Part shown: positions 10,594 through 21,165 of the stretch, in pieces
Layout of the letters: the number at the start of each line of letters is the position of its first letter
Position numbering within the stretch: the stretch's first letter is position 1
From: Cordylochernes scorpioides
Lineage: Eukaryota; Arthropoda; Arachnida; Pseudoscorpiones; Chernetidae
NCBI GenBank assembly: GCA_030710605.1
Contig: CP092875.1
Span: forward strand, 67,142,469 to 67,206,468
Direction of reading: 5' to 3'
DNA length: 64,000 nt
Notes under the pieces: generated by a model
The model's input: the letters and a program-made list of their open reading frames with translations, nothing else
Databases searched by the model: none
Told to the model about the DNA's origin: nothing
Position numbers and translations under genes: made by a program

Positions 10594-10767
10594 AAAGGCA
10601 TCTCCTGACCACGAGCACATGTGCTTTTTAGATGGCGAATAAATCAAGAAATTGGGTTGGCCAAATATCACGGAGCAAACTAAATAAACGTCTAGTTTAT
10701 TTTTGCTCCACTAGATGGCGCTCTGCCATCTAAAAAGCACATGTGCTCGTGGTCAGGAGATGCCTTT
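10594..10767. mobile_element. Foldback MITE, family B
   Basis: Inverted arms start with GGCATCTCCTGACCACGAGC and contain CACATGTGCTTTTTAGATGGC. The right arm holds CCACTAGATGGCGC (10,708-10,721), which fits the CTCF-type consensus CCANNAGRNGGCRS. Non-coding. Related pieces at 51,150-51,215 and 58,840-58,965. Confidence 0.7.
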
Positions 10768-10799
10768 TTTATTTTTAATATATATTTATAATATAATAC

Positions 10800-11015
10800 A
10801 CTGCGGCCTGTGATTGTAAGACGACACTTCAAGTTACACCGCATGAGTTTCTTTTTAAACGAAAAATCAAAATTTTATTTCAAGGTAAAATATCGGCTAT
10901 TTCTATCCTTTTTGGATGAGGTTGTGGGTTCGATTCCCATCCCTGAACACTTTTATTTTTCCGTTCGTCATTACTCTTCATAATTCACCCTTTCATACCT
11001 CATCCAACGAAGTGT
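10800..11015. mobile_element. Relic of tRNA-bearing element
   Basis: Contains a B-box with the tRNA 3-prime half (GGGTTCGATTCCCATCC, ~10,927-10,943), followed by ACACTTTTATTTTTCCGTT, as in 18,124-18,407. The tRNA 5-prime half is missing; its place is taken by a piece in the other orientation like 21,271-21,450. Confidence 0.6.
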
Positions 11016-11204
11016 CGTTTTATATATATTTATATTATGGAAAAAATATATATATATATGGACATATAATATTATATAGTGATAAATATATGGGAGTAAA
11101 TATATAAACTAATTGGTATATACAGTATATACATTATGCTTCTAGGTATACTGCGAAAAAAATAGTACAAAAATGGAATTGTACTGGGATCAGGGGGATA
11201 AATT

Positions 11205-11395
11205 AAGCAAAAGACATCTCCTGATTGTACAACTAAAAATTGATGTCTTGCGCCATTTGTCGGAATAAATATCAACTAACCGTTAATTTCTAATTATTCC
11301 AGAATTGGCCAAATACCCATTCTTGATTAATCAATAAAAGCTAACTAAGTACGCGTTTCTGGCTGTTGGCCCTCATCAGCATGATGCAAGCCATT
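11205..11395 (-). mobile_element. Family A repeat with decayed hammerhead
   Basis: Same arrangement as 44,140-44,325. The ribozyme part (minus, 11,384-11,345) keeps CTGATGA, GAAA and ACGCGT, but the first pair of stem II is G-A and helix I is largely unpaired. Probably inactive. Confidence 0.6.
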
Positions 11396-11639
11396 TTCTT
11401 AAATCCAGGGATAAGTTTCTTTTTTAAAAATTAATTCAGACATGAAAACCCTTCAACAGGGGATAAAATAGGATATTTTATTCCGTGAAAAAAATTTCAT
11501 GCCCTAAGACTAGAGATCTGAATTACATTTTTTTAATAAGAAATTTATCTATGGAATTCTAATGTTTTCACTTTAATATTGATACAAAGGATTATTTTTA
11601 TCGAAAAAATCTCTAATTATACAACGAAGATACACAATT

Positions 11640-11725
11640 CGAAACTATTTTAAAGGCGTAAGATTCTTTTTGAAATTAAATAATTGTTTAATATCAAAAA
11701 GAATCTTACGCCTTTAAAATTTTGA
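11640..11725. mobile_element. Foldback MITE, family C (short)
   Basis: Inverted arms around TTTAAAGGCGTAAGATTCTT at about 11,650 and 11,694-11,720, followed by AACAGATGGTGCGC. No coding. Confidence 0.6.
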
Positions 11726-11819
11726 TAACAGATGGTGCGCTAGTGCATCATAATATAGAAGATACACAATGTAAATAAATAAATCATATTTTTCTCATTG
11801 AATAATTAAATAATTTCTG

Positions 11820-12035
11820 GAGATGAGTTTATTTTTATTTTATTCAAGTAGTTTCAAGCTTTCAGGTATCTCTGCCCTTCTACAGGAGAACATAAATAAA
11901 CAAATAAAACACAGTCTGATGCTATTTTGTCATTTTGACATCAGGCGACGTTTTATTCTTTTATATATGTTCTTTTGTGCAGGGTCAGAGATGATCAGAA
12001 GACTACTATTGAAACTATTTGAATAAAATAAAAAG
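11820..12035. repeat. Inverted pair of hammerhead-like (CTGTAGA) repeats
   Basis: The minus-strand copy (11,892-11,845) has CTGTAGA, a short stem II and GAAAGCTT. The plus-strand copy (11,960-12,015) is more decayed. Counterpart of the better pair at 44,625-44,830. Confidence 0.45.
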
Positions 12036-13125
12036 AAACTCATTTCCACAATTTTTTTTTAATTTTTTGATGTCCAGGAGATTTAAATCAATTTATATTT
12101 TTCTCATGTTTCCATTTCAATAAAACAAAATTCTAATTGGTTAACACAAAGTAATAAAATACTATTAAAATGTCTGTTCTAAGGACAGATCTAGAACTAT
12201 ACCTAACTCTATTTGATTTTAAATTTTATTTCAATTTAAAGCGCTATGTTCCTCTAGGGACACTTATGCTGTCATACATGTATGCCTTTGTCTATACATA
12301 TATTTATACAATACTTTTAGGCCGTGAATAGAATAGTCATATGATGTTAACAATGAGAAAGAGAGAAAAAAAAAGAACTGTGTACAAAAGAAAGAAGTGT
12401 CTGGCAATATGTACAATCAGCATAATATAAATTATCAGTTTCTTAAAAGATATTTGTTGCTATATATTTTAAAATATATCTGTTTGGTTAAAAATGTATG
12501 TTTTATTCTTATTTGTTATTAATTGTTAATTATTGTAGAAATTGTTGTTAAATATTATTCATTGATGTTATTCTATTCTTTATTGTTAATTTATATATAA
12601 TTCATTGTTTTACATAATTAATTCTTTATTGTTTTATTTTAATCTGTATATATTTTCATTGATTCGGCAAAAGTGTGTTGTTTATATTTTGTGTTTTGTT
12701 TAGTTTACTCGCTAGTCTAGTTAAATCGAGCCATCAAGTCATGTTAGGCTAATCAAATTCATTCATGTAGCTTTTATTCTAGAATTATTAAATCAGAAAT
12801 TCCTTGTTCAATTACGTAGAGTTCCCTTATTCAAGTTTACAGAACTCATTCAAGAGAATCATCGCTATACCGTAGCTCATAGCATTTGACCTAGGTAGAC
12901 CACGCGATTACACTATCTATATAGATAACTCTATACAAAAATTTAAAGTTTACCTTTATAATACTATTTCTCATCATTATTGTAATAGCTTTGTGTGTTA
13001 TAATTATTATTATGTAAACCTGAAGCTGTCTGTACCAACACGTTTTTTTTTTCTCTCCCGAATGTCTGAAAATTTTTGAGCAATTTGATATTTGAAATAA
13101 ATAAATGTTTAAGTGAAACACAAAT
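12036..13125. other. AT-rich backbone, no gene seen
   Basis: Parts align with 45,720-46,245. There are microsatellite-like A/T runs. Open frames are short and unrecognised. Confidence 0.5.
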
Positions 13126-13250
13126 AATAGGTAGGTGGAGGAGTAGTATATGTAAACCATCTAATTTCGCGACAGCTACGACCCGGGGTTCAAATCCCAC
13201 ATTGGATCGTGCAATTGAAAATTGCTGAAGGCACATATTTCAATAGGCTT
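13126..13250 (+). repeat. tRNA-like SINE family 2
   Basis: GGTAGGTGGAGGAG at the start and a B-box-like GGGTTCAAATCCCA near 13,188 suggest a tRNA-derived promoter. Same sequence at 46,248-46,350 and, inverted, at 45,570-45,700. The anticodon arm is not convincingly foldable, so I do not call a tRNA gene. Confidence 0.5.
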
Positions 13251-13319
13251 TTATATATATATATATATGAAAAAATAGTACGAATGTGATATTGTACTGG
13301 GATAAGGTGCATAAATTAA

Positions 13320-13512
13320 GAAAAAGGCATCTCCTTATGAGGGCCAATAGCCCGAAACGCGTCCGTGGTTAGCTTTCCTTGATTAATCAAGAATGGGTAT
13401 TTGGCCAATTCTGGAATAATTAAAAATCAACGAGAATAGTTGATATTTATTCCGATAGATGACGCAAGCCATCAGCAACTTTCATTTGCACGATAAGGAG
13501 ATGCCTTTTTCC
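13320..13512. mobile_element. Family A foldback with fused half hammerhead
   Basis: The left end AAGGCATCTCCTTAT is fused directly to GAGGGCCAATAGCCCGAAAC and GCGTCCGTGG. Stem II, GAAA and the cleavage site are kept, but box 1 is CTTATGA and the helix I partner is lost. Counterpart 46,432-46,620. Confidence 0.65.
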
Positions 13513-14430
13513 TAATATATATATGTTATATTAAAATATTATTTTATTTAAAATTATATTTCATAGATTCAAATACTCTGCTAAATCGACCGCCAAAGGT
13601 CACGCTTCCTCTATAAAAATTCATTGTTGTTGTTTCCCGATGGCCTGCTCAAACCTTTTGTACATTTTGTAAATAAGTTTTTCTTTTTTTTATTATTCTT
13701 ACGCCTTGAGTTAGGCATACCTTTCTCAAATTATGTTTTCTATATTCCATAAGCTCAATTAAAGCTATTTCTAATTTTACCTATTTTTATTATTATACTT
13801 TCAAGATTTTAACCACCACTGCATCACCAATACCATTTAGTACTAAAAAGAACCATCAAATAATTCCATAGCATAATCCTCAAGATAATCAATATCAGCA
13901 GAAAATATTTTTATTTATAATATATATATATATATTAAGAGTTATGTTTTTTTTTTTTAATTTGAATAGAGTTGGCGTAGTAATTATTAAACTACGTTTC
14001 GGTTTAAAAGCCATAGTTAAATAAAAACAAATTTATTGTTAAAATAACAGTAGAATTTCAAACCATTGTTCTGAACAAAGCTTTCCGGAAAGGTATTTTT
14101 GTAACCATAGCAACCGAAACAAGACCAAATACTCAGATGCAACTCAAGAATAGAAAATAGATCCATTCCATCAGGACCCCGTTACATATTGGCAAAAAGG
14201 CCGAGAATGGGATATTTCTACACTGATTTTTTCAACTTAGATTACAGAGTTCAGCGTAGCTTCTTTTTAAAATATTTATTCTTTTTATATCAGATTTTCA
14301 CAATGTCTTAAAACAATCTCCAAGAAAATGGAACTAATCTAAGTCCCACTTTAACTTAGAGATAGAATTGCCACTTTAACAATTCAGATTAAGATAAGAG
14401 AATAGAGTATTGATAACATATATACATATT
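13513..14430. other. AT-rich backbone, no gene seen
   Basis: Aligns with 46,620-47,575. Contains AT microsatellite near 13,918. No coding or RNA gene recognised. Confidence 0.5.
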
Positions 14431-14432
14431 AT

Positions 14433-14545
14433 GAAAAAGGCATCTCCTTATCGTGCAACTGAAAGTTGCTTATGGATTGCGCCATCTATCGGAATAAATA
14501 TAAACTATTCTCGTTGATTTTTATTTATTCCAGAATTGGCCAAAT
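14433..14545. mobile_element. Family A MITE arm (partial)
   Basis: One arm, AAGGCATCTCCTTATCGTGC to CAGAATTGGCCAAATACC. Counterpart 47,578-47,690. Confidence 0.6.
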
Positions 14546-14875
14546 ACCAATTTACTTTATACATAATACAAAGACATTATACATAAAGGCGAATAATATT
14601 GGTATTTCAATTTTTGAAAGTGCGCACAAACCTTTGGGAAAACCTTGTAATATCGTAAAGATAGTTCTCCCAATATTTTTCATCGAAGTAAGAAAATAAA
14701 TAATATTATTTTTCATTTGTGAAGAAGATAAATTCATGCTTAAATAGTTTCTAATATTCTCAACAGAAAGACCAACTAATTCATTATAAAAGATCCCACA
14801 TGTTTATTTGACTTTTAAATATAACCTTGTAATATATAAGCACTATTTAAAATATAACAAATATATGTATTAAGA

Positions 14876-15170
14876 AAAAGGCATTTCCTTATCGTGCAAC
14901 TGAAAGTTGCTGATGGCTTGCGCCATCTATCGGAATAAATATCAACTATTCTCGTTGATTTTTAATGATTCCAGAATTGGCCAAATACCCATTCTTGATT
15001 AATCAAGAAAAGCTAACCACGGATGCGTTTCGGGCTGTTGGCCCTCATCAGCGTGGTGCAAGATGTACCTCAACGACCAAAAAATTAGTCATTAAGGCAT
15101 CCTGAAAAATCATTAAACGGGTAGTTAAGGCCAGAATTGCGTGAGACCACGACACAATGTGAAAAAAATA
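14876..15170 (-). mobile_element. Family A repeat carrying full hammerhead core
   Basis: A family A arm (14,876-15,005) continues into a minus-strand hammerhead and then ~110 bp of unassigned sequence. Copy 2 has a Penelope fragment at the corresponding place (48,003-48,480), so the two copies differ here. Confidence 0.65.
15017..15056 (-). ncRNA. Hammerhead ribozyme, family A
   Basis: Minus strand 5-prime to 3-prime: helix I strand CCACG, CTGATGA, stem II GGGC-CAACA-GCCC, GAAA, CGCAT, C17, helix I strand CGTGG (five pairs). All core residues match. The stem III palindrome ACGCGT of the family has one change (ACGCAT), leaving the A-U closing pair. Self-cleavage as a dimer is plausible but untested. 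Confidence 0.75.
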
Positions 15171-15177
15171 TGTTTAT

Positions 15178-15305
15178 AAAGAGGCACACCTCTCCTGTTA
15201 AAAATACATTAAAGTTGATCACTCCTTACAGTACAGAATGTTAGGGTGAAGAAGAAGAATGAACCACAACACCCGTTTTAACAGGAGAGGTGCCTTTTTG
15301 GTACA
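15178..15305. mobile_element. MITE family D
   Basis: Terminal inverted repeats CACCTCTCCTGTTAAAA / TTTTAACAGGAGAGGTG flank a ~75-bp interior. Counterpart 48,488-48,612; a decayed relative is near 28,555. Confidence 0.7.
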
Positions 15306-15354
15306 TTACCACCATCCTCCCGCAAATTGATGTTATATCCTAAATATTATGATG

Positions 15355-15548
15355 CATTAGCGCGCCATCTGTTATCAAAATTGGAAACTATTATAGACAC
15401 GTATGATTCTTTTTAAAAATAAACAATTTCTACTGTCCTTACTGCAAAGGCCCTCCCATTAATTTTTCCATTGCAGTAAGGACAGTAGAAATTGTTTATT
15501 TTCAAAAAGAAACATACGCGTCTATAATAGTTTCCAATTTTGATATCT
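15355..15548. mobile_element. Foldback MITE, family C
   Basis: Long inverted arms: GGAAACTATTATAGACACGT on the left, its complement ending in CGTCTATAATAGTTTCC on the right, and an inner ACTGTCCTTACTGCAA palindrome. Counterpart 48,655-48,848. Confidence 0.7.
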
Positions 15549-15559
15549 TATAAATATAA

Positions 15560-15757
15560 ACTCATGTGTAGAAAGTCTAGGGTCGTATGTTTATTGAAGG
15601 AAACAGAGGCAATTTTGTTCACACACAGTTATCTCGTGTGTCTTCAATAAAGGTCACTGTGAATCAAATATCTTTCAGAGTTATTGACTGAATCCCGATA
15701 TACATACTAAAAGGTACAACTTCTTTGAATTTTATCCATGAGTGTATATCCCACATA
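15560..15757. mobile_element. Tc1-like MITE, single-unit copy
   Basis: Interior AATAAAGGTCACTGTG and inverted ends as in 1-434. Counterpart 48,855-49,050. Confidence 0.65.
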
Positions 15758-16205
15758 TGATTTTTTATTATTATCCACATGTATTAGCCATGGGTAAGGT
15801 TACATCAGGTCATGAAGGTTGAAAGCAATAATTTTTTCTACTATAGTTTTGGGGTTCTTGTATAAGTCACTGTTGAGAATTAAAATGTATATATCTGTGA
15901 ATATTTATTGTGTTTATTATTAATCTCTTTTTTTTCTGTTTGACCATTGACCACGTGTCATGCAAATGTATAAATTGTAAAATTGTAAAAATAAACTTCA
16001 GAGTATCAGTGTGCTTGCTTGTGCTTCCGTGGTGACGTTAGACGGAAAAGAATTAACGAGGTAGGCGGCAGTAGAGTGGAGCCTTATAGGAACAAAATAC
16101 AGTCCTCTAAGTAGAGCTAACAGTCACACATATGATAATTCAAACCATTTTAGTTCGAAATATTTCTTCTTTTCTTTTTTTACAAATACTATGATAGATT
16201 TAACT
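15758..16205. other. Unassigned sequence with possible retroelement end
   Basis: Aligns closely with 49,051-49,495. It includes AATAAACTTCAGAGTATCAG and GCAGTAGAGTGGAGCC. This could be the 3-prime end of an LTR, but no boundary is defined. Confidence 0.35.
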
Positions 16206-16740
16206 GGCGAAACTTCTGGGAGAGGGTTTACCATTGACGAACAAAGACCTCCCAATATTTTTCATCGAAATAAGAAAATAAGGAAGATAATTTTTATTTG
16301 TAAAGAAGATAAATGCATTCTTAAATAGTTTCTAATATTCTCAAGAGATGGTCACAGTAATTCATTATAAAAGATATCTCACATGTTTATTTAATATATA
16401 AATGTTTGAACTATTTTCACCCCTGATGAACCAGGCCCTCCCATTATTTTATCATTGTAGTAAGGGCAGTAGAAATTTGATTTAATTTAAAAAGAATCCT
16501 ACGAGTCAAAAATAGTTCAAATTTCTTATAACAGATGGCGCCCTAATGCAATCATATAAAAGGTAGATTAAACTGGCGAAACCGCTGAGAGGGTTCACCA
16601 CTGATGAGCCAGGCCCTCTTATTAATTTTTCCATTGCAGTAAGGGCAGTAAAAATTGTTTAATATCAAAAAGAATCTTACGCCTTTAAAATAGTTTTGAA
16701 TTTTGATAACAGATGGCGCCCTAATGCGATCATATAAATG
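16206..16740. repeat. Several family C repeat pieces
   Basis: Three overlapping pieces share TAACTGGCGAAAC, CTGATGAGCCAGGCCCTC, AAAAGAATC and AACAGATGGCGCCCTAATGC. The order GAAA before CTGATGA, with GCCAG/CTGGC complementarity, recalls a permuted hammerhead, but helix I is missing. Related to 49,500-49,860. Confidence 0.5.
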
Positions 16741-16965
16741 TTTAACACATTTATTTTTAACCTCATTTTGGACACCCCTCTGAGGAACTCTGATGACGCA
16801 CTCCTTAGAAAACATGGCGACTGTTATCACAAGATGTAGGTTCTCAATGTTGGTTTCTTAAATACTCCGTGAGACTTGGTTCCTTTTATCTTCAAATCAT
16901 CATTGAACATGGTCAATATGGGAAAACCAGAAAGCACGTATATAATATTAGGTTTAAAACTCGGA

Positions 16966-17270
16966 AGCTCGGTGGAAGGATGGTCTAAACCGTTGGTTTT
17001 CGACCGCTACAACCCGGGTTCGAATCCTGTATTGGTCACCTTTTTTTCCTGAATAAAAAAAAAATGCTCCAATGGCCCCCGATTATTGTAAAAGTCCAAC
17101 CCCACCAGCGAGTGAAAGTAACTAAACGGGACTCTGGAATATTTGTAAGTGCAAAAGTCGAACTGCTTTTCACATATGTAGACATTTGGTGTACTTAGAG
17201 TAAAAGCAATCGCCAACTTCTGCCCACCATGATTATCATGGCCTTGTACTACGTGTACTTGGGATAAAAT
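16966..17270 (+). repeat. tRNA-derived SINE family 1
   Basis: The tRNA-like head has an A-box-like TGGTCTAAACCGTTGG, an anticodon-loop-like TTTTCGA and a B-box GGGTTCGAATCC. A ~230-bp body follows, ending GTACTTGGGATAAAAT. Counterpart 50,094-50,396. A younger copy with target duplication is at 43,162-43,472. The loop would read TTC (glutamate-like), so a tRNA-Glu ancestor is possible. Confidence 0.75.
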
Positions 17271-17448
17271 AAATGTTTCAAACTATTGTGTTTTCACATT
17301 ATATAATTAACTATTATATAAACAGATTATATATAATAATAGGAAGTTATGGTTTGTTATTATATGAAATTTGAATCACTAAAAATTGTATTTCGTTGAT
17401 ACAAAAAGGTTAAGAGAGAAGACTTGTTATAAACAAGAATACATTATG

Positions 17449-18039
17449 TCAGGAAGTCCGAGCTAAGCTACTCACCGGAGAGTTCGGTGAAATGCGCCCA
17501 GTGACTGCTTCCACCAGGGGGCGTATCCAGACCTTGAATCGGTGGCGACCGCGCTGGAGGTCATCCCTTCTCTGATTGGTCCAACGCCCGTTCACTTCCA
17601 GTCGTTCCATCAGGCACCCCACGTTGGGCGCCACAACATATTAAAACATTTCCCACTACATTCCCATATAAACTTTTTAGTATTTTTTATCATAATAATT
17701 ACATTCAATTATTTATTCTGTTCCTAAGTACGATTTAATTTTCTATCTCATATTTAAATCCGCAAATTTTGTTACTCGAATTTTCAACGCGCGCAGCATT
17801 CTATACCATATTCTATATATTGTAACATTCTTTGTATTTATTTATGTAAAATATTTAATTATTCTTTGATTTTTCTTCATAGTTAGGCAGCCGGCAATAC
17901 TATACTTTTATTTTGGTATATTTGCATAAGTTTGTTTAGTTGATTTATATTTTGATTAAATTTGTTGTAATTGAATATTAAATATTAAAACACAAAGTAT
18001 TGTAACTATCTCGCTTATTCCTAAATAGGAAACGTTACA
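17449..18039 (-). mobile_element. LTR retrotransposon 5-prime fragment with PBS
   Basis: Minus strand: LTR-like segment starting TGTAACGTTTCC (18,039) down to 17,634, followed at once by TGGCGCCCAACGTGGGG (17,633-17,617), a canonical-looking tRNA primer binding site. A short leader frame starts at 17,610 and runs off at 17,449. The LTR does not end in CA, so the boundary is approximate. Counterpart 50,576-51,139. Confidence 0.65.
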
Positions 18040-18123
18040 TATATATAGGTTTTTAACTTTATTGATATAAACCTGGAGCGCGTGAACTTTTCTTTAATGT
18101 TTAATGTTCACCAAAAGCTATTA

Positions 18124-18407
18124 GCCGCATTATATTGTATTATATATTACCTCATATAATATTTACGAACGGAAAAATATGTCCAGGGTAGCCTAGTGGA
18201 CATGGCATCTGCCCGGTAAGCGGAACACTGTGGGTTCGATTCCCATCCCTGGACACTTTTATTTTTCCGTTTATCATTACTCTTCACAATTCATCCTTTC
18301 ATACTTCATTTCTAAGGTTGGAAATAATCGTTATTTCTCCTTAAAATAAATTTCGATTTTTCGTTTAAAAGAAACACATGCGGGATAGTTTTCAAATGTC
18401 GTTTTAC
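18124..18407 (+). mobile_element. 284-bp mobile element carrying a tRNA-like gene
   Basis: Flanked by the 11-bp direct repeat AAAAGCTATTA (18,113-18,123 and 18,408-18,418). The empty site is visible in copy 2 near 51,525. Short inverted sequences AACGGAAAAATA / TATTTTTCCGTT bracket the tRNA-like part. There is no poly-A tail and no coding. Other copies, whole or partial, lie at 10,800, 21,271, 26,480-26,830 and 55,690. Confidence 0.75.
18182..18254 (+). tRNA. tRNA-like sequence, apparent anticodon GGT
   Basis: Folds as a full cloverleaf: acceptor TCCAGGG/CCCTGGA, T8-A9, D stem GCC/GGC, anticodon stem TCTGC/GCGGA with loop CCGGTAA, T arm GTGGG-TTCGATT-CCCAT. A pol III terminator-like TTTT follows within 10 bases. 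Position 33 is C rather than the near-universal T, and a GGT anticodon is unusual for eukaryotic threonine tRNA. It is repeated as part of a mobile element, so a tRNA-derived sequence is more likely than a working tRNA. Confidence 0.45.
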
Positions 18408-18955
18408 AAAAGCTATTAATTTGATTTAACAAGAAACCTAAATATTAAAACAAACATTTTAACTGATATTTAACCAATTTGATGTTTAAAATTATATTTG
18501 GTATGTAATAATGATACTGAAGCTGACCTCTTGGAAAAGTTATTTTAAATGAACTATGAACATAAGTGTTTTGTACTTATTATTAAAGTTTAAAACACAT
18601 TTAAAATGTATATATTTTATTCAATAAAGATCAAAATGACCATCATAATTAATTATATATCTTAACTATATAACATTAAGCCATCTGTTTACAGTTTGTT
18701 TGGTCACCAGTCCAATATTTTTATTTTCACAGACTAAATTATGAGATTAATTTATAAATGAAATATTATTCAAAACAATTAAACAATTATATACATCAAT
18801 TCCCCCTTCTTAGGCTTGGCCCCTCTTATTTATTTATTTTTATATCTCTGTGGACATCTGCGCTCCCTCTGAGGGTACCTGGGGGTTGTAACACTTTTCT
18901 ACTTTGAGATTGGAGTTGACACACATTCAGCATCATCCATATTAGTGGGATGTGA
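18408..18955. other. AT-rich backbone, no gene seen
   Basis: Aligns in part with 51,540-52,390. A segment around 18,555-18,700 recurs near 20,815-20,900. No gene seen. Confidence 0.5.
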
Positions 18956-18959
18956 TTTA

Positions 18960-19429
18960 CCAGGCAACATTTTTTTATGTAAAATTTTTAATTATTCTTT
19001 GATTTTTCTTCATAGTTAGGCAGTCGGCAATACTGTACTTTTTCTTTTGGTATTTTTGCATAAGTTTGTTTAGTTGATTTATATTTTGATTAAATTTGTT
19101 GTAATTGAATTAAATATTAAAACACAAAGTATTGTAACTATGTAGTTTTGATGAACTTTTTTCTTAGTGTCACCTTGTTTTATTAAATAAACATTCCTTC
19201 CTTGCATTTTAATTATCTTTCCTGTATACCAAGAGGGATAATTATTAGTAATCCACCTAAATTTCACAGTCTCGTCCACTTTAAATTTACTGTTAACATA
19301 TTGACCATTGACTTTGGAGATTTTCACTTCTTCTTTTGTTCTAGAAATTAACAAAAATATTTTAAAGCTATATATATCATTTTTCACATTTTCTAAATTC
19401 TCATCAAATTTCTCAAACGTACCTGAAGA
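18960..19429 (-). pseudogene. LTR retrotransposon 3-prime end: integrase C-terminal remnant plus LTR piece
   Basis: A minus-strand frame (about 19,429-19,143) has the pattern of a Gypsy-type integrase C-terminus: F-K-V-D-E-T-V, W-Y-T-G-K-I-I and a VYLIKQGD-like strand before the end. Downstream (19,138-18,965) is a partial copy of the LTR at 17,634-18,039. A mariner inserted at 19,430 interrupts the frame. The catalytic integrase core is not present. Confidence 0.5.
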
Positions 19430-19431
19430 TA

Positions 19432-20757
19432 CGAGGGCCATCCAATAAATAAGTTTCCCTATTTTTAAACAAATAAACAACATTATTTACAATTATGCAG
19501 TTATTTTATTTTCATTATACAACTCATAGACTACTTCTCTACATAATCACCATTTCTGTCCAAACATTTTTGCTACCGTTGTAGCAATTTTTTGATACCA
19601 CTGTTGTACCAAGCCGTGTCCTGTCTTCGTAGCCAGTGGTTTGCCTCCGCCTGCACTTCGTCATCATTCGCAAAGTGCTGAGTGCTGGAAAAAGATGGAA
19701 GTCGCTTGGGGCAAGTTCCGGAGAATAAGGTGGATGCGTGAAAATTTCCCATTTGAAGTTTTCCAGCAACGTTTGGGTCGTTCGAGCTGCGTGAGGGCGA
19801 GCATTGTCATGGACGAGTAACACTTTCCGAGACAAAAGTCCAGGACGTTTCCGTTTTATTGCATCTCTGAGTTTAGTGAGGACTTCGCAGTACCTCGCAG
19901 CGTTAACCGTAGTGTTTGGGGGCAGGTAGTCAACCAATAAAACACCCTTACAGTCCCAAAAGACGATAGCCATAACTTTGCCTGCAGAGATTGTGACCTT
20001 CGCCTTTTTTTGGTGCACTTTCCTCAGGCTTCTTCCACACCATGCTTTGTCGTTTTATTTCTGGAGTTGAATGATGCACCCAGCTTTCATCTCCAGTGAC
20101 AATACGGGAAAACAGTTGATCTCCATCTCTTCGATGCATTTCCAGGAAAGCTCGGGCTGCCTCCATCCGTTGTTGCTTGTGATTTTCCGAGAGCAAACGC
20201 GGGACCCATCTTGCACAGACTTTGCGAAAATTCAAAACATCTGACATGATTGTTCCAATCGAAGAGCATCCAATTTCGATTCCAGGAGGTAGTCGAATCA
20301 TTATTCCGTCAATGGTGACGCGGCGATCTGCTTCCACCACATTCCGAACAGCAGCAACGGCTGCATTGTCCGTAGCAGTAACGGCCCTGCCGCTTCGCTC
20401 GTCATCATGCACGTTTTGCCGTCCTTCCAAGAACCATGAACGCCATCGGCGAACCATTTGGATGCTCATACATCCTTCCCTATACACTGACACTAAATTG
20501 CGATGAATATTGACCGCAGTTTCATTTTTCGCCTTGAAAAAACGAATTACAGAACGGAGTTCGCAAGTGGACACGTTCACCAGTGGTAGCTCCATGGAAA
20601 CTGAAGCGCTACGGACTTGCGCGTACGAGTAGAGTGATTTTGAAAGTCACGTGCTACCAATGCATCCTAGTGACCCTTTCTTACACTACTAACTAATTTT
20701 TACAACGTTTCGTTGGCAGAAAAAAAATAGGGAAACTTATTTATTGGATGGCCCTCG
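19432..20757 (-). mobile_element. mariner transposon (1,326 bp, near full length)
   Basis: Perfect ~35-bp inverted repeats start CGAGGGCCATCCAATAAATA. TA is duplicated at 19,430-19,431 and 20,758-20,759. The length fits the mariner family. The transposase is on the minus strand with several lesions. Absent from copy 2. Confidence 0.92.
19539..20595 (-). pseudogene. mariner transposase, frameshifted (D,D34D)
   Basis: Cut-and-paste transposase of the SETMAR/mariner type. The N-terminal helix-turn-helix region occupies ~1-110, then a WVPRLL motif (~130). The catalytic Asp is in VTGDESW (residue 169), the second in LLVHDNARPH and the third in YSPELAPSD. Thirty-four residues separate the last two, as in D,D34D enzymes. 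The frame breaks at about 20,000, where an A-run is one base longer than the continuing frame needs. There is also a small deletion after FHLFPAL and a stop where a conserved W is expected near the end. Not functional as written. Confidence 0.88.
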
Positions 20758-20759
20758 TA

Positions 20760-21165
20760 TATTAGAGGTATAATTTCTTCTGCCAGATCAATTTCTTTGT
20801 TCTTTGTTGTTTGTTATTAAAGTTTAAAACACATTTAAACTTTATATATTTTATTCAATGAAGATCAAAATTACCATCACAATTAATAATTTAATAAAAT
20901 TATTAGATTAATTTATAATTATTATGCAATTATTATGATTAATAATGCAAAACAATTAAACAACTTATACATCAATAGGCTTTGTGGACAGTATAAATAC
21001 ATATAAATATATAATATACTTCAAGCATTACACTCCCTGTATTTATACTGTCCTTCAAAGCTTATCTCCATACTTTATAAAAATCCGTTTTTAAGATATC
21101 AGCTTTAGTTTATCAATATAAGAGCAGAATAGCCCAATGTGCAATATTACAGCATTATGATAGAT
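20760..21165. other. AT-rich backbone, no gene seen
   Basis: From ~20,815 aligns with 52,150-52,400, and after ~20,990 with 55,447 onward. This is the empty site for the LINE inserted in copy 2. Confidence 0.5.

Noticed and set aside
16556..16740. Permuted hammerhead in family C (GCGAAAC ... CTGATGAGCCAG)
   Set aside because: Stem II (GCCAG/CTGGC) and both core boxes are present, but only five unpaired bases remain for helix I, so a standard hammerhead cannot form.
18182..18254. Working tRNA-Thr gene
   Set aside because: C at position 33, unusual GGT anticodon and clear membership in a mobile repeat; kept only as tRNA-like.
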